Positions 35,601-42,157 of a stretch of DNA of 64,000 nt are shown here, in pieces. The stretch covers positions 22,168,943-22,232,942 of the forward strand of contig CM039211.1 in the NCBI GenBank assembly GCA_008360975.2, in the 5' to 3' direction. Source of the stretch: Lichenostomus cassidix. Taxonomy: Eukaryota; Chordata; Aves; Passeriformes; Meliphagidae. A program made the translations under genes and the position numbers. The notes under the pieces were generated by a model. It made no database searches. It was not told the origin of the DNA and saw only the letters and a program-made list of their open reading frames with translations. Positions within the stretch are counted from its first letter, which is position 1, and each line of letters opens with the position of its first letter.

Positions 35601-35950
35601 AGCAAGACAGCGGTCATGACAGTGGGAGTGAAGATGCCTTCTTTGACTCATCGCAGCCTTGCACATTGGTCACTTTAGGCATGAAGAAGTTCTTTATCCC
35701 TGCTACTCCTGCGGCTCCCAAGGATCCAGCAAGCAGAATCCTCCCCCTGCCATCGTGCTTGGGCATTTGCCTTGACTGTGACAGAGGCAGGGTAGGGTTT
35801 TACGACGCAGGCCGCATGAAGTGCCTGTATGAATGTGAGGTGGATTGCTCTGGCATCATGTACCCAGCATTTGCTTTAATGGGTGGGGCAGCAGTGCACC
35901 TCGAGGAAGCTGTGGTAGCCAAGTACAGGGAGTACCACGACGACATCTAG
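2442..35950 (+). CDS. TRIM36: TRIM36, tripartite motif E3 ubiquitin ligase (spliced, 10 coding exons)
   Basis: Joining exons 2442-2504, 12450-12684, 20171-20496, 25253-25399, 26470-26565, 28341-28594, 29264-29388, 30177-30470, 30738-31035 and 35596-35950 gives 2193 nt, or 730 residues plus a stop. Human TRIM36 has about 728. Every junction is GT-AG and phase-consistent. Domains: a RING with C33, C36, C48, H50, C53, C56 and, after a long Ser-rich insert, C115 and C118; B-box 1 (157-196); B-box 2 (212-244); coiled coil (about 246-355); COS box (about 356-413); fibronectin III (about 417-514); SPRY (about 515-730). This is the class I (MID1/TRIM9-like) layout, in which the COS box binds microtubules. 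Known family roles are ubiquitin ligation, sperm acrosome reaction in mammals and vegetal microtubule assembly in Xenopus eggs. All zinc ligands are present and no frame break was seen. A second start exon lies at 11446-11472. Confidence 0.96.
2505..9470 (+). other. Intron 1, 5' part
   Basis: Mostly AT-rich intronic DNA of TRIM36 downstream of exon 1a. It contains A-rich and T-rich runs (2688-2699, 2888-2903, 2986-3012) and a perfect 26-bp palindrome at 7420-7445. No coding exon, RNA gene or intact transposable element was recognised. A minus-strand AATAAA near 6590 might mark an old LTR remnant, but I cannot bound one. Confidence 0.5.
7420..7445. repeat. 26-bp perfect palindrome
   Basis: The half-site AGTAGGACTGAAG is followed at once by its exact reverse complement, with no spacer. 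A related AGTAGGACTG copy sits just downstream at about 7451-7461. The duplex could form a cruciform. No transposon context is visible around it. Confidence 0.85.
9475..9745 (-). mobile_element. Probable LTR fragment, minus strand
   Basis: On the minus strand a TATAAA-like box (about 9533) is followed by AATAAA (about 9511), the spacing seen in U3-R of retroviral LTRs. The segment abuts the CR1 that starts near 9750. Ends and target duplication were not identified, so this is tentative. Confidence 0.3.
9750..10796 (+). mobile_element. CR1 LINE fragment (ORF2 RT and 3' part), interrupted
   Basis: The translated + strand shows CR1 reverse transcriptase blocks: a [18 protein letters not shown] motif near 9862-9912, a decayed FCKAFDTVP motif near 10068-10091, and the later CR1 C-terminal region (about 10195-10550). 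Stops and frame changes show it is dead. CR1 is the dominant non-LTR retrotransposon of birds. A second CR1 tail interrupts it at about 10797. Confidence 0.85.
10797..11014 (+). mobile_element. CR1 3'-end fragment nested in another CR1
   Basis: The sequence restarts at a CR1 segment (AGGATGAGAGGACACAGTCT) that lies upstream of the point the outer copy had reached. It runs through the tail with TTCCAACCTGATTGATTCTG, and then the outer copy's own tail resumes. This order is what a 5'-truncated CR1 inserted into an older CR1 would give. Confidence 0.65.
11015..11055 (+). mobile_element. Tail of the outer CR1
   Basis: The sequence TTCAAGGTCCCTTCCAACCC followed by a TTCTGCGAC-like terminal motif is the CR1 3' end. 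It completes the copy begun at 9750. The CpG-rich region of exon 1b starts immediately after it. Confidence 0.65.
11446..11472 (+). CDS. TRIM36: TRIM36 candidate alternative first exon 1b
   Basis: The ATG at 11446 begins MESDRLESP and runs to CCG|GTGAGC, a strong donor in phase 0. Joined to exon 2 it would give a 718-residue protein starting [18 protein letters not shown], with the whole RING kept and the FGYI motif lost. It lies in the centre of a CpG island, which supports it as a true first exon. I cannot confirm from memory whether other species use the same peptide. Confidence 0.6.
11742..11805. repeat. GCCGA/GCCGT pentamer minisatellite
   Basis: A tandem array of GCCGA and GCCGT units, partly ordered as a 15-bp higher unit (GTGCCGAGCCGAGCC). 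It is entirely GC-rich and lies in the intron just downstream of exon 1b, within the CpG island. Confidence 0.85.
11901..12449 (+). other. Intron 1, 3' end, with exon 2 acceptor
   Basis: AT-rich intron ending in a pyrimidine-rich tract (TTGTTTCTCCCTCTTTCT) and the acceptor AG at 12448-12449. An open frame from ATG 12393, with a second ATG at 12444, reads through the acceptor in frame with exon 2. Confidence 0.6.
12450..12684 (+). CDS. TRIM36: TRIM36 exon 2 (RING, first six ligands)
   Basis: Residues 22-99 plus one base of codon 100. It contains CPAC, CQH and CHKC, which supply C33, C36, C48, H50, C53 and C56. A Ser-rich linker follows (about 67-95, including [10 protein letters not shown]). 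The long insert before the last RING ligand pair is characteristic of TRIM36 and relatives. The donor is G|GTACGT. Confidence 0.96.
16131..16445. repeat. Long polypyrimidine/polypurine tract
   Basis: Roughly 310 bp of almost pure C and T on the + strand, built from irregular CCCTCTCCCCTTTCC-like units. Such tracts can form triplex (H-DNA) structures. The purine strand gives Gly/Arg/Glu-rich open frames that are a composition artefact, not genes. Confidence 0.9.
17070..17096. repeat. GT dinucleotide microsatellite after a T-rich run
   Basis: A run of T and TC bases from about 17053 leads into about 13 uninterrupted GT units. It is an ordinary simple repeat in intron 2. Confidence 0.9.
18541..19030 (-). 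mobile_element. ERVL-type LTR with inverted U3-like ends
   Basis: On the minus strand it opens TGTCCTGGTTTCATCTGG, followed by an AGCTGGTACAGTGCTGTG-like block and the GGGATATTCCATA motif of avian ERVL LTRs. The + strand end at 18541 opens with the same 18 bases and stays similar for about 15 more (AGAGTTAATTATT), so both ends look like U3 starts. Flanks ATTAG and GTCAG agree at three of five positions, possibly a decayed target duplication. It is a solo LTR with no internal region nearby. Confidence 0.75.
20171..20496 (+). CDS. TRIM36: TRIM36 exon 3 (end of RING, B-box 1)
   Basis: Two bases completing codon 100, then residues 101-208. CPGC gives the last RING ligands C115 and C118. The stretch [20 protein letters not shown] is a TRIM36 signature. 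B-box 1 follows with C157, C160, C171, C174, C179 and C182, and His residues at 186-187 and 196. It ends AAG|GTAAGA in phase 0. Confidence 0.97.
20791..20932 (-). mobile_element. tRNA-Ile-derived SINE with CR1-like tail (TguSINE1-like)
   Basis: On the minus strand, from 20932 leftwards, the head resembles tRNA-Ile: a GGTATTAATAACACCAAGG block matches the anticodon arm and variable region, and GATTCAATCCCC is a decayed B box. The rest, ending near 20791, resembles a CR1 3' tail (TTGGACTTGATGATCC...). This tRNA-Ile plus CR1 structure is known from the passerine TguSINE1 family, which CR1 machinery mobilises. It is not a functional tRNA. Confidence 0.75.
21909..22290 (-). mobile_element. Probable solo LTR, minus strand
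   Basis: The minus strand has a TATAAAACTG box near 22010 and AATAAA near 21936, about 75 bp apart, which fits an LTR promoter and polyadenylation pair. The left edge may be TGTAGGAGG at 21909. The right edge and a target duplication were not found, so class and exact extent are open. Confidence 0.45.
24049..25100 (+). mobile_element. Solo LTR in intron 3 (copy 1), sense orientation
   Basis: A 1052-bp element opening TGTCTTGGTTTTG and closing CAAACCACAACA, with an imperfect terminal inverted repeat. It is flanked by identical 5-bp direct repeats CAAAT (24044-24048 and 25101-25105). The 5-bp duplication fits an endogenous retrovirus LTR. A TATTTAA box (24239-24245) and AATAAA (24899-24904) are in the sense direction. 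It ends 152 bp before exon 4. A related copy lies at 34240-35533. Confidence 0.9.
25253..25399 (+). CDS. TRIM36: TRIM36 exon 4 (B-box 2)
   Basis: Residues 209-257. B-box 2 ligands C212, H215, C224, C227, C232, C235, H241 and H244 are all present (CPEH, CEIC, CHLC, SHANH). This domain positions the RING and supports higher-order assembly in TRIM proteins. It ends AAG|GTAAAA in phase 0. Confidence 0.97.
25400..26469 (+). other. Intron 4
   Basis: About 1.1 kb with no gene. It includes a pyrimidine tract followed directly by a purine tract (25890-25958: TTCCTCTCTTCCTC then GAGGA and A-rich runs), which could fold back on itself. Confidence 0.7.
26470..26565 (+). CDS. TRIM36: TRIM36 exon 5 (start of coiled coil)
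   Basis: Residues 258-289, an amphipathic helix beginning [18 protein letters not shown]. It is 96 nt and in phase 0 at both ends, so skipping it would keep the frame. It belongs to the TRIM coiled coil that forms antiparallel dimers. Donor GAG|GTAAGA. Confidence 0.96.
26566..28340 (+). other. Intron 5
   Basis: About 1.8 kb. The first part holds a probable LTR fragment (about 26700-27430). The rest is AT-rich with no recognised feature, ending in the acceptor TTTGCTCCTAG. Confidence 0.65.
26700..27430 (+). mobile_element. Probable LTR fragment, plus strand
   Basis: GC-richer than the intron around it. It ends in a CT microsatellite (27345-27368), then AATAAA (27382-27387) and a GGTCTTGTTTGCACC block, an arrangement seen in R-U5 of avian LTRs. 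No clean ends or target duplication were found. Confidence 0.4.
28341..28594 (+). CDS. TRIM36: TRIM36 exon 6 (coiled coil to COS box)
   Basis: Residues 290-373 plus two bases of codon 374. It carries the highly conserved block [20 protein letters not shown] that leads into the COS box. The COS box gives class I TRIMs their microtubule binding. Donor CAG|GTATCT. Confidence 0.97.
28595..29263 (+). other. Intron 6
   Basis: 0.67 kb with no gene. It contains a 45-bp direct tandem duplication (28916-29005). The acceptor is TGTCTTTTCAG. Confidence 0.8.
28916..29005. repeat. 45-bp tandem duplication
   Basis: Two adjacent 45-bp units, each beginning ATCTTTGTGTTCTCTACTAG, differ at a single position (CACAT versus CACGT). 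The low divergence suggests a recent event or gene conversion. Confidence 0.95.
29264..29388 (+). CDS. TRIM36: TRIM36 exon 7 (COS box)
   Basis: One base completing codon 374, residues 375-415, and one base of codon 416. It contains [15 protein letters not shown], diagnostic of TRIM36, and completes the COS box. The donor G|GTAAAT is a moderate match to consensus. Confidence 0.96.
29389..30176 (+). other. Intron 7
   Basis: 0.79 kb, AT-rich. No repeat or gene was recognised. The open frame that runs on from exon 7 into the intron has no TRIM homology. Confidence 0.75.
30177..30470 (+). CDS. TRIM36: TRIM36 exon 8 (fibronectin type III)
   Basis: Two bases completing codon 416, residues 417-513, and one base of codon 514. 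The frame has the FN3 pattern: a W near the start (ALISWECP), YVLEYHK, and [19 protein letters not shown] near the end. In class I TRIMs this module lies between COS box and SPRY. Donor CAG|GTATGG. Confidence 0.96.
30738..31035 (+). CDS. TRIM36: TRIM36 exon 9 (SPRY, first half)
   Basis: Two bases completing codon 514, residues 515-612, and two bases of codon 613. Recognisable SPRY blocks are [19 protein letters not shown] and SYLVKVGV. The short segment [10 protein letters not shown] is less like mammalian TRIM36 than its surroundings. Intron 8, before it, is only 267 bp. Donor AG|GTAAAT. Confidence 0.96.
31036..32269 (+). other. Intron 9, 5' part
   Basis: AT-rich DNA between exon 9 and the CR1 copy. 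It includes a short ATTAGATTCCTAATTTCTA-type repeat near 31259-31297. No gene was recognised. Confidence 0.6.
32270..34170 (+). mobile_element. CR1 LINE copy in intron 9, sense, about 1.9 kb
   Basis: Translated + strand segments match CR1 ORF2 in order: the linker [17 protein letters not shown] (about 32336-32389), RT block [14 protein letters not shown] (about 32881-32925), [10 protein letters not shown] (about 33092-33121), [17 protein letters not shown] (about 33235-33285), and the C-terminal region to about 34165. Several stops and frame changes show it is dead. A local duplication of a TTGTCCCAGTTTTCAAGAAT unit lies at about 32816-32867. It ends with a TATTCTATGAT-type CR1 tail. Confidence 0.9.
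34240..35533 (+). mobile_element. Solo LTR in intron 9 (copy 2), sense orientation
   Basis: A 1294-bp element of the same family as 24049-25100. It opens TGTGGTGGTTTTGATTGG and closes CAAATCCATGACA, with identical 5-bp flanks CCAGT (34235-34239 and 35534-35538). It carries TATTTAA (34520-34526) and sense polyadenylation-like signals at 35214-35219, 35251-35256 (AATAAA) and 35441-35446 (ATTAAA). It is about 240 bp longer than copy 1 because of extra A/G-rich sequence near 35150-35400. Its right end lies 62 bp before exon 10. Confidence 0.9.
35596..35950 (+). CDS. TRIM36: TRIM36 exon 10 (SPRY, second half, stop)
   Basis: One base completing codon 613, residues 614-730, and TAG at 35948-35950. 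It begins [20 protein letters not shown] and holds the SPRY core [16 protein letters not shown] and YPAFALMGG. The acceptor tract TTTTTTTTCTGTTGCAG is strong and lies outside the preceding LTR. Confidence 0.97.
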
Positions 35951-36810
35951 GGCGGTAATCCTTTCCCATTGCTGTTCTGAGATGGAAAATGAAAGCGGAA
36001 GAATTCTACCTTAGTTTTCAGTCCTGATTAATTATATTCTACCTGTGTGTTGCTCACAAGCCTCTGGCCCATGATTTTTTAAAATAAGTGGTCCAGGCGC
36101 TTCCTGCACCAGAGGAATTCTCCTGCCTTTCTTGTGATCTGTGCAATGCTGTTCTCCACAGACTGTTTTTCCTGGGGGAAGCAGGGAAGAAGTCTGACTA
36201 GCAACCAAAATTTACTCTTCAGGACTAGCAACCAAAATTTACTCTTCGGGGTAGAAATCTGCCTTTTATTTAACTTAAATCCTTACATGGTCAGTTTTGT
36301 ATTTAATGAAGTCAAAGCTGACAGTGTGTGTATGCCATTCTCCTTTTAAGAAATCTGCCTGAATGCCTCTGTGGGGTCAAATGCTTTCCAGTTAACCCCT
36401 GAGCACCAGTTGGGCCTTTCAGTACAAAACAGCATTTAAAAAAATATAGTATAAAAGAGGAAGAAATCAGAAATGGTGTTGAACATTTAAGTTATACTTG
36501 GAATGACAAGGGTAAACTTTAATCTGATTGCATGTTGTATACCCTTAATGTGATTGTAAGTTAAAACTCAAGTTCTGACACTCTGTGTCATATAGTTGGT
36601 GGCATAATGGTAAGTTTCTTTATTCTCCTAGGCTTTTACTATAAGCTATCTAAAAGAAAGTGCAATTGTACCTTAAATGTCAGAATTTGGAGTCAAAAAT
36701 CAGAAATGTTTGCATGTGGGAATAGTAGTACCAGGTATTTAGGCAAAAGCAAATGAGTTACTGACATGAGTAATTGTATGAGAATTAAAAAAAAAAATCA
36801 GGTATTTCTT
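35951..36810 (+). other. TRIM36: Probable TRIM36 3' UTR
   Basis: AT-rich sequence after the stop with no repeat of known family. The best nearby polyadenylation-like signal is ATTAAA at 36784-36789, within an A-rich run and followed by T-rich sequence. It holds a 27-bp tandem duplication (36196-36249). The true 3' end could lie elsewhere. Confidence 0.45.
36196..36249. repeat. 27-bp tandem duplication in the probable 3' UTR
   Basis: Two adjacent copies of a 27-bp unit starting GACTAGCAACCAAAATTTAC, differing only at the end of the second copy (CAG versus CGG). Confidence 0.95.
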
Positions 36811-36984
36811 TTAATACTTGCTTTTATAGGTTATTTTTTTTTATCTAGTAGCAGCTTGGATTTTTCTTAGTAAGAATGTTAAAAATGCACTGATTAAGTT
36901 TTGAGACCTAATTTCTGCCTTAAAGGATGTCTCCCTTCAAACTTCAGTTCCTCTAATGTTAAAAATTGTATTACATAGTAGTTT

Positions 36985-37705
36985 TTCACAGAATCATAGA
37001 ACCACAGAACAGCTTGAGTTGGAAGGGACTTTAAATACCATCTAGTTCCAACCGCCCTTGTCATGGGCAGGGACAGCTTCCACTAGACCAGGTTGCTCAA
37101 AGCTGCATCCAACTTGACCTTGAACACTTCCAGCGATGGGGCATCCACAGCTTCTCTGAGAAGCCTTCTCCAGTATCTCACCACCCTTATTGTCAGAAAT
37201 GTATTCGTTATATCCAATCTAAATCTAACCTCTTTTAGTTTAAAACCATTGCCCTTTGTCCTGTTTCTCCAGGCCTTGGTAAAAAGTCTCCCCCTTTCTC
37301 TCCATCTTTCTTCCAAAGGCTTTTTATATATTAAAAGGCCATAATAAGGTGTCTTTGAAGCCTTCTTCATGCTGAACAACTCCATCTCTCTCAACATGTG
37401 TTCACAGGAGAGGTGTTCCAGCCCTCTGACATTTTTTGTGGCTGTCCTCTGGAAACACTCTGTACTGGGGGCCCCAGAGCTGAATGCAGCATTCCAGGTG
37501 GGGTCTTGGTAGAGCAGAGTGACAGAATTATCTCCCTTGCTCAGATGGCCACTGAGCAGCTCGGGATGCTTTCTGTGCTGCAAGCACACATTGCTGGTTC
37601 ATGGCCACTTTTTCAGCCACCAGATTGCCCAAGTCCTTCTCTGCAGAGCTGCTCTCCATCACCCAGTCTGTATTGATACTGGGGATTAGCTGGATCCAGG
37701 TGCAG
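36985..37705 (-). mobile_element. CR1 LINE 3' part, minus strand
   Basis: The left edge is the CR1 3' tail (on + strand: AATCATAGAACCACAGAA, then GGAAGGGACTTTAAATACCATC). Sequence to the right reads back through the CR1 C-terminal region. The minus strand has an open frame of about 165 codons (37083-37589) matching the CR1 3' end but missing the RT core. At 37705 it stops abruptly against the ERVL 3' LTR remnant. Confidence 0.9.
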
Positions 37706-37759
37706 GCAAAGCACAGCACTGGGAGGGCTGTAAGCTTTACCTCAGTCAGACCCAATACA
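37706..37759 (-). mobile_element. Truncated 3' LTR of the ERVL provirus
   Basis: On the minus strand it opens TGTATTGGGTCTGACTGAGG like the 5' LTR and matches it for about 54 bp, with a few differences, until the CR1 junction at 37705. A purine-rich AAAGGGTGGAGA just before it is the polypurine tract. The remaining roughly 500 bp of the LTR is absent. Confidence 0.85.
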
Positions 37760-38099
37760 ATCTCCACCCTTTATTCCATACCATTTGTGTCATACTCAGA
37801 TCCCATGGAATCTATGTATCTTCTGATTCTTCCATGATATGTATTTTCTCATTACTGGAATCCTTTCTTTCCCACACATACACCTTAAACTACATCGCTA
37901 AACTATCTCTATACCAAGCATACACTCTTTTAATTAACTACTATTGCCTGTTCTTTCACATCCTCCCGGGTCTCCATTCCAGCAGGATGAGGGGTCAGGA
38001 CAGGAGAGGTAGTAAGCTTGATGGTTGGGCACTGATGCCATCCCAGCTCATCATCTCATTCTTCTTGCTCCTCACAAAATTCCTTCGTCAGTTCATATC

Positions 38100-39090
38100 A
38101 CTCCTGCTACTTCACCTCCTGCAGCATACAGTTTACACCATAGGTTATTCTTACCCCCAGGTTAAATCTCCTTGAGGCACACTCCAGGTTCTTTCCATCC
38201 TTCTGTGCTACCCACCAAGTACACCCAGGTCCTTGGGCAAAGACAATCCCACAAATGGGTTTGCCTTTTCCCATGAGGTAAGAGATCCACACTGACTTCC
38301 CCAGCCATTTCCCACTGTGCAGTGCAGGGACCTTGTCTCCTTCCACAGTGTCTAAGGGCTTAGTTTGGGTAGGACCAGGGCGGTTTGCAGATCCCCTCAT
38401 GTTAACCAGCTGAGTGGCTTCTGCTAAGTTTGTATCCCAGCGGCTTCCATGTCCCATTACCTAATGCCCTTAACATAGTTTTCAGGAGCGATTATATCTT
38501 TCAGTCTTCCCAGAGCCCTGTGGATGGTAGGGAATGTGATGAATCTACTTAATGCCGTGTCTCTTTGTCCAGCAGTTTGTAAGATTGTTCTGAGAATTAG
38601 TACCATGGTCAGACTAAATTCTCTCTGGGGTTCCATGTTGCCACAAAACGTGTCTTTCAAGACCTGAGATCGTGTTCAAGGCAGTGGCATGGTTTACCGG
38701 GTATGTTTCCAACATGATGATTGTTGCCTCTACCATGGTGAGGATATAACACTTGCCTTGGTGACTTTGTGGCGATGGCACAGTGTAATCAACCTGCCAG
38801 GCCTCACCACTGTGGAAGCCCAGCCATCACCCTCTGTTCCAGAGGGACTTCACTCATGTGGCTTGCTTGATGGCAGTGTCTGTTTCACATTGGTGGATAA
38901 CCTGTGTGATGGCCTCCACAGTCAGGTCCACCCACTGGGCTATGAACAACTCACCCTCTCTTTCGCAATCTAGGTCCACCTAAGCCATCCCAATTTTGGT
39001 GGCATTATCTACCCGTTCCACGGTTTTGATGTTCCTCAGTTGCACAACTTCTGGGCACATACGCATCTCCATGATGTACTGTTAGATTCA
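38100..39090 (-). pseudogene. ERVL integrase remnant
   Basis: Across shifting minus-strand frames it shows an integrase core-like segment (a VDYT motif near 38790 followed by SHQGKCYILTMVEA), a later core segment (about 38460-38660) and a C-terminal domain (about 38107-38457) with GKSVWISY and GPGCTWWVAQ. Integrase joins proviral DNA to host DNA. The frame is broken several times, so it cannot be functional. Confidence 0.7.
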
Positions 39091-39096
39091 GGTTTT

Positions 39097-40162
39097 CTAC
39101 CTGTGCAGCCATGTCCTGCCACAATGCAGGCCTAGGAAAGCTTGTGTTTCCTTCTTATTAGCTGGTGGAGACATGGTTGCAATTTTGTCAACCACCTCTG
39201 GAGGCACATGATGGCATCCCTGCTGCCATTTTATTCCCAAGAACTGGATCTCCTGTGCACGTTCCTTTACCTTACTTTGTTTTATGGCAAGCCCAGCTTT
39301 CAGAAGAATTTGGATTATTTTCTTTACCTTCTCAAAAACTTCTGCTGGTGTATTGTCCCCCACAATGATATCATCAGTATATTGTAAGTGTTCTGGAGCT
39401 CCACCCTGTTCCAGAGCAGTGGGATCAGGCCATGGCAGATGGTGGGACTGTGTTTCCACGCCTCAGGCAGCTGGTTCCGGGGGTATTGGACACCCTTCCA
39501 GGTGAAAGCAAATTGTGGTCTACACTCTGCCACCATGGGGAGTGAGAAAAATGCATTTGCAGTGTCAATTGTGGCATACCATTTGACTGCTTTTGACTCC
39601 AGCTCATATTGGAGTTGAGCCTGTCTGGTACGGCAGCACTTAGAGGTGGCGTGAGTTCATTCAGGCACAGATAGTATACTGTCAGTCTCCATTCCCCATT
39701 TGACTTCTGCACTGGCCATATGGGACTGTTGAAGGGTGAGTGGGTTCTGCTGATTACTCCTTGGTTCTCCAGTTGACAAATTAGCTCATGGATAGGAGTT
39801 ACACAGTCTCGGTTTGTACGATACTGCTGCCAGTGTGCTGGCCTGGTAGCAATTGATACTTTTTGGTCTTCCACCTGCAGCAATCCTACAGCGAGAGGCC
39901 AGGCAGGGTGGATAACTGTTTGATCTTCTCTGCATTCACTGTAGCTACACCAAAAGCCCCACTCCTTCAGATCTTTGAAGTACTCTCTTCTGAGGCAGTT
40001 GATGCCAAGGATACAAGGGGCCTCTGGGCCAGTCACAATGGGGTGACTTTGCCATCTGTCCCCTCTTAAGCTCACCTCAGCCTCTATTACAGACAACTCC
40101 TGGCATTCCCCTGTCACTCCAAAGATCCAGATAGGTTCTGCACTCTTGTGCCTTGATGGCAT
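39097..40162 (-). pseudogene. ERVL protease end and reverse transcriptase remnant
   Basis: Two overlapping minus-strand frames, 39425-40162 and 39097-39459, together cover the protease end (PCILGINCLRR), the RT fingers (NSPIWPVQKSNGEWRL) and the catalytic loop YTDD with the following LGIKWQ block. A frameshift lies near 39,440 and the palm between fingers and YTDD is altered. RT thumb is followed almost at once by integrase sequence, so RNase H appears deleted. Confidence 0.82.
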
Positions 40163-40330
40163 CAGTGTACACTGTGCACTGGTGTCTACTAAAGCCTTTT
40201 ACTTCTGTGGATCCAGTGTGCCAGGCCATGGAATCCACACAGTCCAGTATACCCGGTCATCCCTTCCCTCCTCCTGGCTGGAGGCAGGGACCTTCTATTC
40301 CTGGTCCTCGTTGGAGTATTCACTATCTGA
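40163..40330 (-). pseudogene. ERVL aspartic protease active-site region
   Basis: Minus-strand translation near 40180-40210 contains LVDTSAQCTVY, the DT(S/G)A active-site pattern of retroviral aspartic proteases, preceded by a Pro/Trp-rich stretch. It continues into the frame at 40162. Confidence 0.6.
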
Positions 40331-40559
40331 CCTTTGCAATGCCCAATCAGGAGTTCCCTCACCAGGGTTGTAGGAAATGGTTTAGTTTTCCTGTATCTGG
40401 GAGATTGCTGATTGTCTTCTGGTCTCTCTGTGGCAGCTACACTGAAGTCTTCTTGGGTGGCCTCTTCTTAACAGCTCTCTTCCTGAGCTCTTCTCAGTTT
40501 ACAGACACAGCCTTCCAGCCTAGAGGTGGATTCATCATCCCACTTCCTCATGTCCTCCC

Positions 40560-41150
40560 CCTGCTCACGCAGAAAGAACTAGAGTTCCTTACATAGAGTG
40601 TTCTTGGGGCTTCCGTTCCCTCTGACTGGGGTAGCAGAGGACTGATCTCTTGGACTGCCCCTAAAAGCTGGAGTACTGGCTCGTAGGGATGAGCAGGTAC
40701 CCAAAGTTTCTTCTACATTTTGGAGCCAGGAGGATGCAACCTCTGCAGCTGGTGTATCCATTTGCGGGTAGTACAGTGCTAGCAAGCTGCCAGAATATAA
40801 TGCAGGGGTGCCTTGAACCACCTTCCTCCACAAGGCAAGTGTACAAGGGACGTCCTCTGGATCTTTAGAGACACTCTCATTCTTTAGATCACTATAGACA
40901 ACTTCCAGCACTGCTAATTCCCTCAAGTACTGGATACCTTTATCTGCAGTGGTCCACTTCCCTGAGGATTTCACAAGACCTTCTTTAAATGGATATCTTG
41001 CCCTCACCCTTGAGAGAAGCCATTTCCAAAGGCTGCAAATTGCTCCTTCTTTACAGTTTCCTCTTTCAATTTCTTCATCTGTACCAAGGGATCCCAGCTG
41101 TTGGGCTTCATGACCTTGTAACTGCTGGCTGTTGACCCCATTATCCCAGC
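40560..41150 (-). pseudogene. ERVL gag-like remnant
   Basis: A minus-strand open frame of 142 codons (40579-41007), extending upstream in frame to about 41150, lies between LTR and protease where gag is expected. It has VMKPNSWDPL and a Trp-rich N-terminal part, but no clear zinc-knuckle Cys/His motif. The gag assignment rests on position and composition. Confidence 0.5.
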
Positions 41151-41330
41151 ATCACAGGAGCCATGCAGAAATCCACTCCCCTGGCTGGCAGCTGTAGCCT
41201 TTTCGCAAGTCTCGAAGTTCTGATGAGGTCAGGAACCAAGTAACTTCAGTTTCCTGTTTCACTTGCCTCACTCCCTTTGATTTCTTTGCTGAAGGGCCTG
41301 CCTCTTGATCTAACTCCTCCTTTCCTACTG

Positions 41331-41402
41331 TTCCTTGTCCTTGTCCTTGTCCTTGTCCTTCTCCTTGTCCTTGTCCTTGTTCTTCTCCTTCTCCTTCTTC
41401 CC
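41331..41402. repeat. CCTTGT hexamer microsatellite inside the ERV
   Basis: Repeated CCTTGT and CCTTCT units on the + strand. Read on the minus strand in one frame they give an alternating Gln-Gly and Glu-Gly tract, within the ERVL gag region. Confidence 0.9.
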
Positions 41403-42132
41403 TTCGTAATCAGTGGTATGGGCCTGAAACTTGCCTTGTCCATTTTTTTTGTTTTCACTGCTGGGGCAATTACTGTAGTTGCTGTGGTTTGTGTCCCTGC
41501 CTCAGTCACACATTTTGTGTTCCTCCCTCTACTGCAGTCCTCTGGGATTATTGAACAAAGGTTCGGTAGGCCCAGGCCAGGCCCCACTACAGGGCAAGAA
41601 GCTGCTCACATTCATATCTGTAAACGAGACATCCTTCTATCAGTCCGCAGGCCAATTTGTTAGGGTCACTTACCTCTTCAGGAGTAAAGTCCCAGGCAAT
41701 GGGATGTGTTAACCGCCCTAGGAATCTGCCCAAATCTTTTCACACAGGAACTGAGTGCCTTGGGAGATTTTAACAACCCAAAGGTTGTTTCCTCTTGTAC
41801 CAGGATGATGAGAAATTCCATGAATTCCACAGTGTAGCAACAGTATTGGCTAGTATTAATAATATCAGACAGCTTATATAACGATTGGCAGTGACCATGG
41901 GAGCCTGCAGTAAAAAAATCATCCCTATGCAAATTCAGCCTGGTGGAGAGAAGGAGTTATATTCATTCATAATCATTGTTTGTTTCAACATGTTCCCAGA
42001 CTAAGCAAAACAAAGATAAGCGGTGTGGCTGCCAAAGGCCGTGTGCCACACAGGAGCTAACTACTCGAGAAATGATACTGACAATTACTAGAGCATGCAA
42101 TACATACATATTTATAAAACTGCCTTTATCTG

Positions 42133-42150
42133 ATCCCTGTTAGGGTACCA
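42133..42150 (-). other. ERVL primer-binding-site-like sequence
   Basis: The minus strand reads TGGTACCCTAACAGGGAT seven bases inside the 5' LTR. It starts with the TGG that pairs with a tRNA CCA end. The match resembles the leucine-type sites of ERVL elements, but I could not verify it against a tRNA set. Confidence 0.5.
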
Positions 42151-42157
42151 AAAGAAC

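Noticed and set aside
41246..41663. Leu/Val-rich + strand and Arg/Thr-rich minus-strand frames
   Set aside because: Both are readings of the CCTTGT repeat. The + strand frame mimics a membrane segment but lies antisense to the ERV.
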